Shown here piece by piece: positions 8,441-16,532 of a stretch of DNA of 64,000 nucleotides. The stretch spans positions 1,488,001 through 1,552,000 of the forward strand of contig NZ_CP015971.1 of the NCBI RefSeq assembly GCF_001659705.1, in the 5' to 3' direction. Positions within the stretch are counted from its first letter, which is position 1; each line of letters opens with the position of its first letter. This stretch comes from Arachidicoccus sp. BS20. GTDB lineage: Bacteria; Bacteroidota; Bacteroidia; Chitinophagales; Chitinophagaceae. Position numbers and translations under genes: made by a program. The notes under the pieces were generated by a model. The model had not been told where the DNA came from. It worked only from the letters and a program-made list of their open reading frames with translations, and did not search any database.

Positions 8441-8836
8441 TTAATTCAAAAACGGATTATATGCCACTTCCCAAAAGTTATTTTCAGGGTCGGAAAAATA
8501 GCCGCGATAACCGCCCCAAAAAACAGGTTCGGGCATTTTTTGTATGGTTACTTTTTTCTCAATCAGTGTTTGAAAAAAATCATTCACATCTTCTTGTGAA
8601 GGCAAGTTTATAGCGAGCGCAAAATTTTTATACCCGGCTAAAACCTGCGCCGTTCCTATATCTTCAGCCAATTCTTTTTCAGGGAACAAAGCAAATGTTA
8701 ATCCGTTATCCATTTTAAAAAACACAATTCCTTCTTCATCATTACTTGTTTTCCAACCGAGCATATCTTTGTAAAAAGATTTCATTTTGTCTAAATCTTT
8801 TACACCGATTGTGATGAAAGAAATGTTTTGAATCAT
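8441..8836 (-). CDS. VOC (glyoxalase/bleomycin-resistance fold) family protein
   Basis: The 131-residue protein has the paired beta-alpha-beta-beta-beta layout of VOC proteins, with ITIGVKDLDKMKSFYKDML at the start and WGGYRGYFSDPENNFWEVAYNP at the end. Such proteins use a metal in a cleft for isomerisation, dioxygenation or drug binding. The specific substrate is unknown. I place the start at the ATG ending at 8836. The longer frame to 8881 only adds IPAKAGIS, which is encoded by a dispersed palindromic repeat. Confidence 0.85.
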   Translation of the reverse strand: MIQNISFITIGVKDLDKMKSFYKDMLGWKTSNDEEGIVFFKMDNGLTFALFPEKELAEDIGTAQVLAGYKNFALAINLPSQEDVNDFFQTLIEKKVTIQKMPEPVFWGGYRGYFSDPENNFWEVAYNPFLN

Positions 8837-8852
8837 ATTATTTTTTATTGAG

Positions 8853-8872
8853 ATTCCCGCTTTCGCGGGAAT
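8853..8872. repeat. REP-like palindrome
   Basis: ATTCCCGC-TTTC-GCGGGAAT is an 8-bp perfect stem directly upstream of the VOC gene. This GCGGGAAT-type palindrome is widely dispersed in bacterial genomes and explains the spurious N-terminal extension of the VOC reading frame. Confidence 0.7.
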
Positions 8873-8950
8873 GACGTGCAAGCGTTATCAAATATAATTT
8901 TCTTGTTCAATTTTTTTCTTCAAAATCCTTATAATCCCATAAATCATGGT

Positions 8951-9595
8951 TTAAAACAGTCCATACAAAAGCCCATCCACTTTGTTGATAATATTGCCGA
9001 GATGCTCTTCATTTTCTGCAAAGTTGATGTTGTCCACATCAATTACAAGCAATGGACCTTCTTTGTAACTTTCAATCCATTTGTCGTAGAGAACATTTAG
9101 TTTTTTCAGATAATCGAGGCGAATATTATCTTCATATTCCCTGCCTCGCTTTTGAATCTGTGCTACCAAAGCCGGCACCGACGCTTTTAGATAAATCAAT
9201 AAATCCGGCGGCTTTACCATGCTTTTCAACGTCTTGAAAAAGTTGTAATAATTATTAAAATCGCGTGTGCTCATCAGGTTCATATCGTGAAGATTGGGCG
9301 CGAAAATATTGGCATCTTCATAAATGGTTCTGTCCTGAATCACGGTTTCCGTACCATTTTGGATTTCGAGCAATTGTTTCAAACGACTGTTGAGAAAATA
9401 AATCTGCAACTCGAAACTCCAGCGCGACATTTCATCATAAAAATCGTTGAGATAAGGATTGTGGTCAACATCTTCAAACTGCGGAATCCATTTGTAATGC
9501 TTGCTCAACAGTTGCGTGAGCGTGGTTTTCCCCGCTCCGATATTGCCCGCGACTGCGATGTGTTTAGGTTTGTTTTTGGCGGTAGCTTTTGCCAT
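8951..9595 (-). CDS. Deoxynucleoside kinase (dNK/dCK-dGK family)
   Basis: The 214-residue protein starts with a P-loop (AVAGNIGAGKTTLTQL, about residues 14-29) and has the family motif QDRTIYEDANIFA near residue 87. The kinase lid arginines lie in QKRGREYEDNIRLDYLKKLN. It phosphorylates deoxynucleosides in the salvage pathway using ATP. Which base it prefers cannot be read here. The nearest upstream gene on the strand is trpS, 57 bp away, so co-transcription is possible. Confidence 0.92.
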   Translation of the reverse strand: MAKATAKNKPKHIAVAGNIGAGKTTLTQLLSKHYKWIPQFEDVDHNPYLNDFYDEMSRWSFELQIYFLNSRLKQLLEIQNGTETVIQDRTIYEDANIFAPNLHDMNLMSTRDFNNYYNFFKTLKSMVKPPDLLIYLKASVPALVAQIQKRGREYEDNIRLDYLKKLNVLYDKWIESYKEGPLLVIDVDNINFAENEEHLGNIINKVDGLLYGLF

Positions 9596-9652
9596 TATTC
9601 CAATAAATTAAAAAGTAAACATTTAAGTTCCGGGAAAAACCGGCTTAGCAAA

Positions 9653-10648
9653 TTAATATTTAATTCCCATACTTTCACGCACAATTTTTATAGTTGCGCT
9701 TGCGCTTTCACGCGCTTTAGCGGCTCCTTTGCTCATCACTTTTTTCAAATACGTTTTGTCATTCTGAATAGCTGTGGCTTTCTCGCGAATGGGCGCAACA
9801 AACTTCGCCATATCTTCCGCCAACTGCTTTTTCATATCGCCGTATCGAATGCTGCATTTATTATAATCTTCTTCAAATTTTTTCAATGTATCTTCCTCAC
9901 TTACCAGACTCATCAGTGTAAAAATGTTTTCAATATAGTCAGGTTTCTGCGAATTATCTTCCGTAGGACCGGAATCGGTTTTTGCCTTCATGATTTTTTT
10001 ACGAATCAGTTCATCATCATCCGAAAGATAAATCGTAGCCATTTGGTTTTCACTCTTGCTCATTTTTCCATTGCCGTCGAGACTCATAATCTTAACCAAA
10101 TCATGGCTGAAATTAAAGGCTTTCGGCTGAGGGAAAACCTCGCCGTACCTGTGATTGAAGCGTTCCGCAAAATTGCGCGCCATTTCCAAATGCTGCTCCT
10201 GGTCTTTGCCCACAGGTACTTTTACCGCGCGATGAATAAGAATATCCGCAGCCATTAAAACAGGATAGGTAAGTAATCCTGCATTTACATTTTCGGGTTG
10301 CAGGCGCACTTTATCTTTGAACGTAGGCACTTTTTCCAACTCGCCTTTGTAAGCAAGCATATTGATATATAAATACAACTCCGCAATTTCGGGAACATCG
10401 CTTTGCACATAGAGCGAAACTTTTTCAGGGTCAAGCCCGCAAGCAATATTTTCTGCGAGCACGCGATGCACGCTGTTTTGCAATTCTTTCGTGTCGGGAT
10501 GCGTAGTTAAGCTGTGCCAATCGGCTACAAAAAAGTAACAATTATATTCATTCTGCATACGCACATAATTGCGCATGGCGCCAAAATAATTTCCAAGATG
10601 AAGAAATCCCGTTGGACGAATTCCGCTTAAAACAACTTCTTTTTGCAT
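9653..10648 (-). CDS. trpS: Tryptophanyl-tRNA synthetase
   Basis: The 331-residue class Ic synthetase shows the HIGH-type motif in PTGFLHLGNYFGAMRNYV (residues 12-29) and KMSKS in GNGKMSKSENQ near residue 195. The full length matches bacterial TrpRS. It charges tRNA-Trp for translation. The start ATG at 10648 is preceded, after only five bases, by a -7-like box TATCTTCG (10654-10661 on the complement). The mRNA may therefore be nearly leaderless. Confidence 0.97.
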   Translation of the reverse strand: MQKEVVLSGIRPTGFLHLGNYFGAMRNYVRMQNEYNCYFFVADWHSLTTHPDTKELQNSVHRVLAENIACGLDPEKVSLYVQSDVPEIAELYLYINMLAYKGELEKVPTFKDKVRLQPENVNAGLLTYPVLMAADILIHRAVKVPVGKDQEQHLEMARNFAERFNHRYGEVFPQPKAFNFSHDLVKIMSLDGNGKMSKSENQMATIYLSDDDELIRKKIMKAKTDSGPTEDNSQKPDYIENIFTLMSLVSEEDTLKKFEEDYNKCSIRYGDMKKQLAEDMAKFVAPIREKATAIQNDKTYLKKVMSKGAAKARESASATIKIVRESMGIKY

Positions 10649-10771
10649 GGCAGCGAAGATAAGTATTTTGAGAGGATAAAAAGATGCAATAAATTTGTGT
10701 TACCTTAACAAAATCAATATGATTGAAGATACTAAAATAGAAACTTTGAAAGCAGAGAAGAGTGGGATAAA

Positions 10772-11023
10772 ATGATTGAGGATTTAAATAAAACAAAAAA
10801 GATTTTCCCTAAAATAGTTATTGGCATGCTTCTTCTGACTTTTGCTCTTCCTTATATATCATTTAGAATAAGTAGAACAATAAATGAAATGATTTACACT
10901 CAAGAAATTACTTTTTGGGGATTTATAGATATCTTCCTTATTATATTCTTGTTTTTTGTTGAAATGATTTTTCCACGAGTAAAAATAAAACGGCTTAATG
11001 AACTTATAAGCCATAAAGAATAA
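10772..11023 (+). CDS. Small two-helix membrane protein of unknown function
   Basis: The predicted 83-residue protein has two hydrophobic segments, about residues 15-31 (IVIGMLLLTFALPYISF) and 46-67 (ITFWGFIDIFLIIFLFFVEMIF). They are separated and followed by charged stretches, which suggests a small inner-membrane protein. I do not recognise the family. It is the only + strand gene in a run of minus-strand genes and converges on mazF. Codon use looks coding-like, but the gene could be spurious. Confidence 0.45.
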   Translation: MIEDLNKTKKIFPKIVIGMLLLTFALPYISFRISRTINEMIYTQEITFWGFIDIFLIIFLFFVEMIFPRVKIKRLNELISHKE

Positions 11024-11030
11024 CAATATT

Positions 11031-11086
11031 TCAATTCCTATTTTCCAAAATCCTTTTCACAATTTTCTCTGTAAAAGCCCGTCCGT
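11031..11086 (-). pseudogene. Fragment of a YpdA-like C-terminus
   Basis: Read on the minus strand, this stretch encodes GRAFTEKIVKRILENRN followed by a stop. It closely matches the end of the intact YpdA-like protein encoded at 11740-12717 (SRVHAEKILKRILEKKG). At DNA level, 28 of 31 bases match between 11041-11071 and 11751-11781. The rest of the gene is absent. It lies just beyond mazF, so the toxin-antitoxin pair sits between the fragment and the intact gene. Confidence 0.6.
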
Positions 11087-11102
11087 ACTAAGTTTATTAA
11101 AA

Positions 11103-11432
11103 TTATTTGAAGTATTCAAAAATAGTCAGCGTAATTAATTCTCTGTATTCTTCTTTAACAGGTTGTCGGTCTATGGAAACAATTCGTTCTTTAGATACGG
11201 TACGAATTTGTTCAATGCACACGCTGCTTTTTCTTTTGTTATGCATAATCGTAATTCGCATTGGAAGCTCTTTAATCGTAGAAGTCAAGGGCGCAATCGT
11301 AACAATGTTCAACGTATTGTTGATAGCATTTGGCGAGAGAATAACGCAAGGTCGCGTTTTCCTGATTTCGTTGCCTTTTGTCGGATCTAAATCTACCCAA
11401 ACAATGTCCCATTTTTTACAGTTCTTAATCAT
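11103..11432 (-). CDS. mazF: MazF/PemK-type mRNA interferase toxin
   Basis: The 109-residue protein has the MazF fold signatures: WDIVWVDLDPTKGNEIRKTRPCVILSP at the start, then TIAPLTSTIK and the VCIEQIRTVSKERI strand. MazF toxins cut single-stranded mRNA at short motifs and stop growth when the antitoxin is lost. The gene overlaps the upstream antitoxin gene by 8 bp, the usual arrangement. The conserved arginine in KTRP and threonine in APLTS are present, so the toxin looks intact. Confidence 0.93.
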   Translation of the reverse strand: MIKNCKKWDIVWVDLDPTKGNEIRKTRPCVILSPNAINNTLNIVTIAPLTSTIKELPMRITIMHNKRKSSVCIEQIRTVSKERIVSIDRQPVKEEYRELITLTIFEYFK

Positions 11433-11685
11433 CTAAGCCGTCAGTTAGAGCAGTATCAAAATCTGCAAATTCATCGTAATCATATTCGTTTTTACTTTCG
11501 GCAAGTATTTTTTCCCATTGTTCCTGCGGCACAACCTTTCTTTGGAGCGGCTCTATCAAAATCGTTTCATTTTCCAATTTCAAACGCACTTCATCGCCAA
11601 GAACATGAAGCATTTTTTTAGGTATCACAATGCCTTTGGAATTTCCTATTCTAACCACTTTTGTTTGTGAAATTGCGACTTCCAT
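11425..11685 (-). CDS. mazE: MazE/AbrB-type antitoxin
   Basis: The 86-residue protein begins with a swapped-hairpin AbrB domain (KVVRIGNSKGIVIPKKMLHVLG) that binds DNA. It ends in an acidic tail (NEYDYDEFADFDTALTDGLDD) that would occupy the toxin RNA-binding groove. It is first in a two-gene operon with mazF and should repress its own promoter together with the toxin. The operon lies downstream of the YpdA-like gene, on the same strand, with a 54-bp gap. Confidence 0.92.
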   Translation of the reverse strand: MEVAISQTKVVRIGNSKGIVIPKKMLHVLGDEVRLKLENETILIEPLQRKVVPQEQWEKILAESKNEYDYDEFADFDTALTDGLDD

Positions 11686-11739
11686 ATAAATTTGTTTAAC
11701 GGCAAAGTTAGTGTAATTACACGTTATTACAAACTAATT

Positions 11740-12717
11740 TTATCCTTTCTTCTCCAAAATCCTCTTCAAAATTTTCTCTGCATGAACCCTTGAATTTTCG
11801 ATAAACCATTTGTGCGTGTTCATGCCGCCGCAAACTACGCCTGCAAGGAAAAGCCCGTCCACGTTGGTTTCCATCGTATCGTCATTATAAGAAGGAACAA
11901 AATCATCGGCTTCGTTTAAATGAATACCGAACTTTTTCAGCATATCAAAATTTGGTCTGTAGCCCGTCATTGCCAGTACAAAATCATTTTCCAGCGTTAC
12001 AATATTTCCATCGGCATCTTTCAGCACTATTGCATCTTCTTTTATTTCCAAAAGCTGCGATTTAAAATACGCTTTGACACTTCCTTCCTTAATGCGGTTT
12101 TCAATATCGGGCTTTACCCAATATTTCACACGTTCGCCGATTTCGCTACCGCGAATTAACATCGTAGGTTCGCCGCCTTTTCGCCATATTTCCAAAGCCG
12201 CATCAACGGCGGAATTATTCGCGCCAATAATCAAAACTTTTTGCCCGACATAAGGATGCGCTTCTTTGTAATAATGATGCACCTTGGGCAAATCTTCACC
12301 CGGAACATTCATGTAAATGGGAATATCGTAAAAGCCCGTAGCTACAATTACATTCTTCGCACGATATATTTTTTTTGAAGTAACAACGGAAAAAATTCCA
12401 TCGTTTTGCTTATTTACTTCTTCTACTTTTTCATACAAGTTTATATTCAGCTCTTTATTACGCGCCACGCTTCTGTAATACTCCAAAGCCTCTTGTCGTC
12501 CGGGTTTCGGCGCAAGACACATGAAAGGGATGTTGCCAATTTCCAATCTGTCCGCCGTTGAAAAAAACGTCATGAACAAAGGATAGTGATACAAACTATT
12601 GACCAATGCTCCTTTCTCCACAATTAAATAATCCAATCCGTTTTTTTGCGCTTCAATGCCACAGGCAAGACCAATCGGTCCGGCACCAATAATGAGTATG
12701 TCTAAAATTGAGTTCAT
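11740..12717 (-). CDS. YpdA-like FAD/NAD(P)-dependent oxidoreductase
   Basis: The 325-residue flavoprotein has an N-terminal FAD-binding GAGPIG motif (residues 11-16) and a second Rossmann motif around IIGANNSAVDAALEIWRKGGE. The FMTFFSTADRLEIGNIPF stretch is typical of the YpdA family, proposed bacillithiol-disulfide reductases. There is no CxxC redox pair, which separates it from thioredoxin reductase. The role in thiol redox balance is taken from the family. A fragment of a second copy of its tail lies 650 bp downstream, beyond mazEF. Confidence 0.87.
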   Translation of the reverse strand: MNSILDILIIGAGPIGLACGIEAQKNGLDYLIVEKGALVNSLYHYPLFMTFFSTADRLEIGNIPFMCLAPKPGRQEALEYYRSVARNKELNINLYEKVEEVNKQNDGIFSVVTSKKIYRAKNVIVATGFYDIPIYMNVPGEDLPKVHHYYKEAHPYVGQKVLIIGANNSAVDAALEIWRKGGEPTMLIRGSEIGERVKYWVKPDIENRIKEGSVKAYFKSQLLEIKEDAIVLKDADGNIVTLENDFVLAMTGYRPNFDMLKKFGIHLNEADDFVPSYNDDTMETNVDGLFLAGVVCGGMNTHKWFIENSRVHAEKILKRILEKKG

Positions 12718-12741
12718 GGATAATAGTTCATTGTTGTGAGA

Positions 12742-12783
12742 CGTGAAACGTCAGTCGTGAGAAAACGCCACTCACGTTTCACG
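12742..12783. repeat. Inverted repeat between the YpdA-like and MlaE-like genes
   Basis: CGTGAAACGT (12742-12751) pairs with ACGTTTCACG (12774-12783). Several further GTGAG/CTCAC units lie between and around the arms. No T-run follows, so it may be a dispersed repeat and not a clean terminator. Confidence 0.5.
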
Positions 12784-12798
12784 ATTCACTTCTCACGT

Positions 12799-13542
12799 TT
12801 ATAATAATATCGCCGCCAAAATATAATCAGCAAACAAAATCATGATACAACTAACCACGACTGATTTTGTACTTGCACGACCGATTTCGAGCGAACCGCC
12901 TTTTACATAATAACCAAAATATGCGGAAATACTGCTGATAAGAAAAGCAAATGTGTATGATTTGATTAATGCAAACACTACGCTAAACGCCGTAAAATTC
13001 TGCCGCGCTCCCTGGTCATAAACATTCGGCGAGATAATGCCTGCCATGCTTCCGGCAACACGACCGCCCCAAATACCTACAACAATGGAAATTACAACCA
13101 AACAGGGAACAACCACAATCGACGCCAAAATTTTAGGCAGCACCAAATATGACGCGGAATTAATTCCCATAATTTCCAAAGCATCTATTTGCTCCGAAAC
13201 CCGCATGTTTCCAAGCTCCGAAGCCACTTTACTGCCTACAACGCCCGCAAGTACAATGCTCAAAACCGTTGGCGATAACTCGAGTATCATACTCTCACGC
13301 ACAATCTGCGCGATAGTTGCCTGAGGTATCAACGGACTTACCAACTGATAAGCCGTTTGTACTGTTGTAACCGCGCCAAGAAACACAGAAATTATCAGTA
13401 CAATGGGCAGTGAGCCGTAACCGATTTCATAGCATTGGGTCATAAATTCTTTCCAATACATTTTGAAATTTTCAGGCTTGCTGAACATTAGTTTCAACAT
13501 CTGTAAATATCTGCCGAACGAAGTAAGAAAACTTGAAAACAT
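12799..13542 (-). CDS. MlaE/YrbE-type ABC transporter permease
   Basis: The 247-residue membrane protein is a DUF140/MlaE permease. It has the conserved PIVLIISVFLGAVTTVQTAYQ start, the central EQIDALEIMGINSASYLVLPK loop and several hydrophobic segments. In MlaFEDB-type systems it moves phospholipid or other lipids between envelope membranes. The ATPase and MCE partners are not adjacent in this window. I chose the ATG ending at 13542 because the longer frame runs back through the terminator and into rpsG. Confidence 0.9.
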   Translation of the reverse strand: MFSSFLTSFGRYLQMLKLMFSKPENFKMYWKEFMTQCYEIGYGSLPIVLIISVFLGAVTTVQTAYQLVSPLIPQATIAQIVRESMILELSPTVLSIVLAGVVGSKVASELGNMRVSEQIDALEIMGINSASYLVLPKILASIVVVPCLVVISIVVGIWGGRVAGSMAGIISPNVYDQGARQNFTAFSVVFALIKSYTFAFLISSISAYFGYYVKGGSLEIGRASTKSVVVSCIMILFADYILAAILL

Positions 13543-13583
13543 ACTATTATAATATGTTTTGCAAATTAAGGCATTTAAAATAA

Positions 13584-13611
13584 AAAAGCCGTTCGCGGGC
13601 GAACAGCTTTT
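13584..13611. terminator. Terminator downstream of rpsG
   Basis: AAAAGC-C-GTTCG, a CGGG loop, then CGAAC-A-GCTTTT forms a 12-position stem with one C/A mismatch. A- and T-rich ends on both sides let it act in either direction. It separates rpsG from the permease gene. Confidence 0.75.
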
Positions 13612-13633
13612 ACAATATTTAAGTTTTATTCCG

Positions 13634-14101
13634 TTAAACTTTGAAATGCGAGAATGCTTTATTTGCATCCGCCATACGGTGCGTATCTTCTTTCTTTTTG
13701 AAAGCAGCACCTTCGCCCTTGCTTGCGGCAACAATTTCGTTTGCCAATTTATCTGCCATTGTTTTCCCGTTTCTGTCGCGGCTGTAACGAACGAGCCATT
13801 TAATGCTCAGTGAAATTTTTCTATCCGGACGAACTTCCACAGGAATCTGAAAAGTAGAACCACCGATTCTGCGGCTGCGAACTTCAACAGATGGAGTTAC
13901 ATTTGCCAATGCTTTTTTCCAAACCTCATAACCGTTTTCTCCGGTAGTTTTGGAAACTTTATCCAAAGCATCGTAAAAAATAGTTATAGCCGTACTTTTT
14001 TTACCGCTCCACATTAAGTTGTTTACAAAACGTGTAACCACGATGTCATTGTATTTAGCATCAGGTGCTAAAGGAATTTTCTTTGCTTGCGCTTTACGCA
14101 T
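13634..14101 (-). CDS. rpsG: Small-subunit ribosomal protein S7 (uS7)
   Basis: The 155-residue protein carries S7 landmarks: VTRFVNNLMWSGKKSTA, VEVRSRRIGGSTFQIPVEVRP and the final KANEIV/HRMADANKAFSHFK region. S7 nucleates assembly of the 30S head by binding 16S rRNA. It follows rpsL on the same strand with a gap of about 100 bp, as in the classical str operon. A strong terminator follows it and fusA is not the next gene, which differs from the usual order. Confidence 0.98.
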   Translation of the reverse strand: MRKAQAKKIPLAPDAKYNDIVVTRFVNNLMWSGKKSTAITIFYDALDKVSKTTGENGYEVWKKALANVTPSVEVRSRRIGGSTFQIPVEVRPDRKISLSIKWLVRYSRDRNGKTMADKLANEIVAASKGEGAAFKKKEDTHRMADANKAFSHFKV

Positions 14102-14205
14102 TTGTTTTAATTTTTAATGTTGGCTGAACTTCTTCAAGTATTAAAACTTTACTCAGCCGTTATGAAAAAATATTTATACTCTTTCCCTCTTTAGGGGTTA
14201 AGGGT

Positions 14206-14586
14206 TTATTTCTTAGCTTTTTCTTTCTTAGCGCCATATTTGGAACGGCTTTGCTTGCGTCCTTTTACGCCCGCAGTATCTAAGCTACCGCGAACAATGT
14301 GATAACGTACACCCGGTAAATCCTTAACACGACCACCGCGAATCAATACGATAGAGTGTTCCTGTAAATTGTGCCCTTCTCCGGGAATGTAAGCGATAAC
14401 TTCCACTTTGTTGGTCAAACGCACCTTTGCAACTTTACGCAGAGCCGAGTTTGGTTTTTTAGGAGTAGTGGTATATACACGAGTACATACGCCGCGACGT
14501 TGAGGACAAGCATCCAACGCTCTTGATTTACTTTTTGCTTTGATGGTCTCGCGACCTTTTCTTACTAATTGCTGTATAGTAGGCAT
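14206..14586 (-). CDS. rpsL: Small-subunit ribosomal protein S12 (uS12)
   Basis: The 126-residue protein has the decoding-centre motifs [16 protein letters not shown] and [20 protein letters not shown], the sites of streptomycin-resistance changes in other species. Both show the wild-type lysines. It is the first gene of a shortened str operon with rpsG. Its promoter is well formed (see 14616-14648) and leaves a leader of about 25 nt, unlike several neighbours with almost no leader. Confidence 0.98.
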   Translation of the reverse strand: MPTIQQLVRKGRETIKAKSKSRALDACPQRRGVCTRVYTTTPKKPNSALRKVAKVRLTNKVEVIAYIPGEGHNLQEHSIVLIRGGRVKDLPGVRYHIVRGSLDTAGVKGRKQSRSKYGAKKEKAKK

Positions 14587-14615
14587 TCTAAAATACTTAT
14601 TTTTTTAACGGACTG

Positions 14616-14648
14616 CAAAGGTAAGTATATTATTTACACATTTCAAAA
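14616..14648 (-). promoter_or_regulatory. Bacteroidota-type promoter of rpsL-rpsG
   Basis: On the minus strand a -33 element TTTTG (14644-14648) is followed after 20 nt by a perfect -7 box TACCTTTG (14616-14623). The start codon is 29 nt further on. Both elements and the spacing fit the Bacteroidota sigma-ABfr consensus. Confidence 0.8.
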
Positions 14649-14703
14649 TTTTCACGGATAAATAATGAAAAACGGCAGGTTTCTTCATTATTTTTGTCGA
14701 ATT

Positions 14704-15210
14704 ATGCCTGACAATTTACCAAATAAGTTTTTTGAGATTCGGGAAATTCGGTCCGAAGATAATCCGACTGTCGCAAAAACGATACGCGAAGTATTTCACG
14801 AATTTGATGCGCCGCAATGTGGAACAGTTTACTCCGACCCGACAACGGATAACTTGTATGAGCTTTTCCGTACACCGAAATCAGTCTTTTTTGTGGCTGA
14901 GATAAATGATATGATTGTCGGCAGTTGCGGAATTTATCCAACGGAAAATTTGCCCGAAGGCTGTGCAGAATTGGTAAAATTTTATATTTCCAAAGAAGCA
15001 CGAGGCAAAGGCTTGGGAAAAATATTGATGGAAAAATGTTTTGAAGCCGCGACTAATTTTGGCTATACACAATTATATATTGAAAGCCTTCCCGTATTTT
15101 CAAAAGCCGTTTCCATTTATGAGAAAAACGGGTTTAAAAGATTGGAAAACCCTTTGGGAAATTCCGGACACCCGACATGCAATATTTGGATGATAAAAAA
15201 TTTGGTGTAA
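14704..15210 (+). CDS. GNAT-family N-acetyltransferase
   Basis: The 168-residue protein shows the acetyl-CoA-binding strand-helix of GNAT enzymes, with FYISKEARGKGLGKILMEKCFEAA (R/Q-x-x-G-x-G/A type) near residue 95, followed by a conserved C-terminal YEKNGFKRL. The substrate is unknown. I prefer the ATG at 14704 over an upstream frame start at 14665, because a -7 box TATTTTTG (14689-14696) sits between them. That leaves only seven bases before the start codon. Confidence 0.85.
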   Translation: MPDNLPNKFFEIREIRSEDNPTVAKTIREVFHEFDAPQCGTVYSDPTTDNLYELFRTPKSVFFVAEINDMIVGSCGIYPTENLPEGCAELVKFYISKEARGKGLGKILMEKCFEAATNFGYTQLYIESLPVFSKAVSIYEKNGFKRLENPLGNSGHPTCNIWMIKNLV

Positions 15211-15292
15211 AATTTCTCTTATTGATACATCATTTCTTTCCGAGATATTTTGTAACACTCATTGGGTTGGATTAGAAAAAACATTCGGTAAT

Positions 15293-15649
15293 CTATTTCC
15301 CCACAATTTTCTTTCGGTGTACAACTCCCCAATCTGAAAGATTACTGATAATGGTTTGCAGCGTATTGCCATGTTCCGTCAGTTCATATTGAACCGTTAT
15401 GGGTTGCGTCTCTAAAACGCTTCGTTTTATCAATTGGTTTATTTCCAATTCCTTTAATTCTTTGCTCAACATTCTGTTGGAAATCCCTTCCACATCGTTC
15501 AAAATATCGGAAAAACGCCTTTTGCCGTAACAGCAAATAGATGAAATAATGGAAATTTTCCATTTCCCGTTCAGCGCATCCATCGCGTCCTGAACAGACC
15601 TCATTCTTTTCTTTTGCTCCTGCTGGAACTCTGCTATTTTACACCCCAT
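15293..15649 (-). CDS. HxlR-family winged-helix transcriptional regulator
   Basis: The 118-residue protein has the HxlR pattern: VQDAMDALNGKWKISIISSI, then KRRFSDILNDVEGISNRMLSKELKELE and YELTEHG. An N-terminal cysteine in MGCKIAEF may be redox or electrophile sensitive, as in some relatives. It is divergent from an SDR oxidoreductase gene, and the shared intergenic region has an inverted repeat between the two promoters. It probably represses the oxidoreductase cluster 15759-18031 and itself. Confidence 0.9.
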   Translation of the reverse strand: MGCKIAEFQQEQKKRMRSVQDAMDALNGKWKISIISSICCYGKRRFSDILNDVEGISNRMLSKELKELEINQLIKRSVLETQPITVQYELTEHGNTLQTIISNLSDWGVVHRKKIVGK

Positions 15650-15691
15650 AATGTTACTTTGTTACACCTGTGTTACTGTTATTTTTGAGCA

Positions 15692-15728
15692 CAAAGTTAC
15701 TAAAAATAACTTACCGATTCTACCTTTG
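15692..15728. promoter_or_regulatory. Divergent promoters and candidate HxlR operator
   Basis: A -7 box TAACTTTG for the regulator (15692-15699, minus strand) and a -7 box TACCTTTG for the SDR (15721-15728, plus strand) face away from each other. Between and overlapping them is the inverted repeat AAGTTA (15694-15699) / TAACTT (15707-15712). Three GTTAC units at 15653, 15661 and 15672 lie near the regulator start. Confidence 0.6.
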
Positions 15729-15758
15729 CTCTATTAAATAATTAAAATAATTTTCAAA

Positions 15759-16520
15759 ATGGATTTTACAAACAAAAACATAGTTATTACAGGCGGCAGC
15801 ACAGGCATTGGCTTAGCCACGGCAAAAGCATTTATCAATGCGGGAGCAAATGTTTTGATAACAGGAAGAAAGGCTGATGCCTTGCAAAAAGCGGCAACAG
15901 AAATCAACAGCCCTCAATTAAATACACTGGTTTCCGACATTTCAAAATTGGCTGACATCGCAACGTTAGAAAAGGCAGTTGCAGCAAACGGAAAATTAGA
16001 TGTGCTTTTTCTGAACGCAGGTTTCGGAAAATTTGCACCGATTGAATTTACAAGCGAAGAGGATTTTGACGCGCAGTTCAACACCAATGTAAAAGGCTTG
16101 TTCTTCACATTGCAAAAATTGATACCACATTTAGCAGAAGGAGCATCAGTTATAACAACGTCTTCAAACGCTGCCCATTTTACCATGGCAAACGGCAGTG
16201 TTTATTCGGCAACGAAAGCCGCCGTAAGCACCATTACTAAAATTGCCGCCAATGAATTGGCAAGCAGAAAAATTCGTGTAAATATTGTTACTCCGGGAGC
16301 AGTTGAAACGAATTGGATGGAAGCAAGCGGTTTCAGTGATGAACAAAAAGAAGTATTCAAAAAACAAATGGCTGCGGCAACTGCGGTAAAGCGAGTTGGC
16401 AATGCAGACGAAATTGCTAAAACAGTTTTGTTCTTAGCTTCTGACGCAGCAAGTTTTATTACAGGTACAGAAATATTGGCAGACGGCGGAATGCTGAATC
16501 TTGCCACTTCACTGCAATAA
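15759..16520 (+). CDS. SDR-family oxidoreductase
   Basis: The 253-residue classical short-chain dehydrogenase has the NAD(P) motif TGGSTGIG (residues 11-18), the NAG-type LNAGFG, the catalytic serine in ITTSSNAA and the YSATK motif. The C-terminus DAASFITGTEILADGG is also typical. It reduces or oxidises a carbonyl/alcohol pair, with substrate unknown. It is divergent from the HxlR regulator, which suggests induction by electrophilic or toxic compounds. A terminator follows, so the next gene has its own transcript. Confidence 0.93.
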   Translation: MDFTNKNIVITGGSTGIGLATAKAFINAGANVLITGRKADALQKAATEINSPQLNTLVSDISKLADIATLEKAVAANGKLDVLFLNAGFGKFAPIEFTSEEDFDAQFNTNVKGLFFTLQKLIPHLAEGASVITTSSNAAHFTMANGSVYSATKAAVSTITKIAANELASRKIRVNIVTPGAVETNWMEASGFSDEQKEVFKKQMAAATAVKRVGNADEIAKTVLFLASDAASFITGTEILADGGMLNLATSLQ

Positions 16521-16532
16521 CCAACAATAAAC

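Noticed and set aside
9287-10258. Long 323-codon + strand frame
   Set aside because: It is antisense to the deoxynucleoside kinase and trpS genes. Its composition (rich in F, H, R, C) is that of a shadow frame, and both opposing genes have clear motifs.
10720-10776. 18-codon frame starting MIEDTKIE just before the small membrane protein gene
   Set aside because: Too short to support. Its similarity to the next start (MIEDLNKT) may be chance.
13543-13734. N-terminal extension of the MlaE-like permease frame
   Set aside because: It reads back through a terminator into rpsG and lacks permease homology; the ATG at 13542 fits the family.
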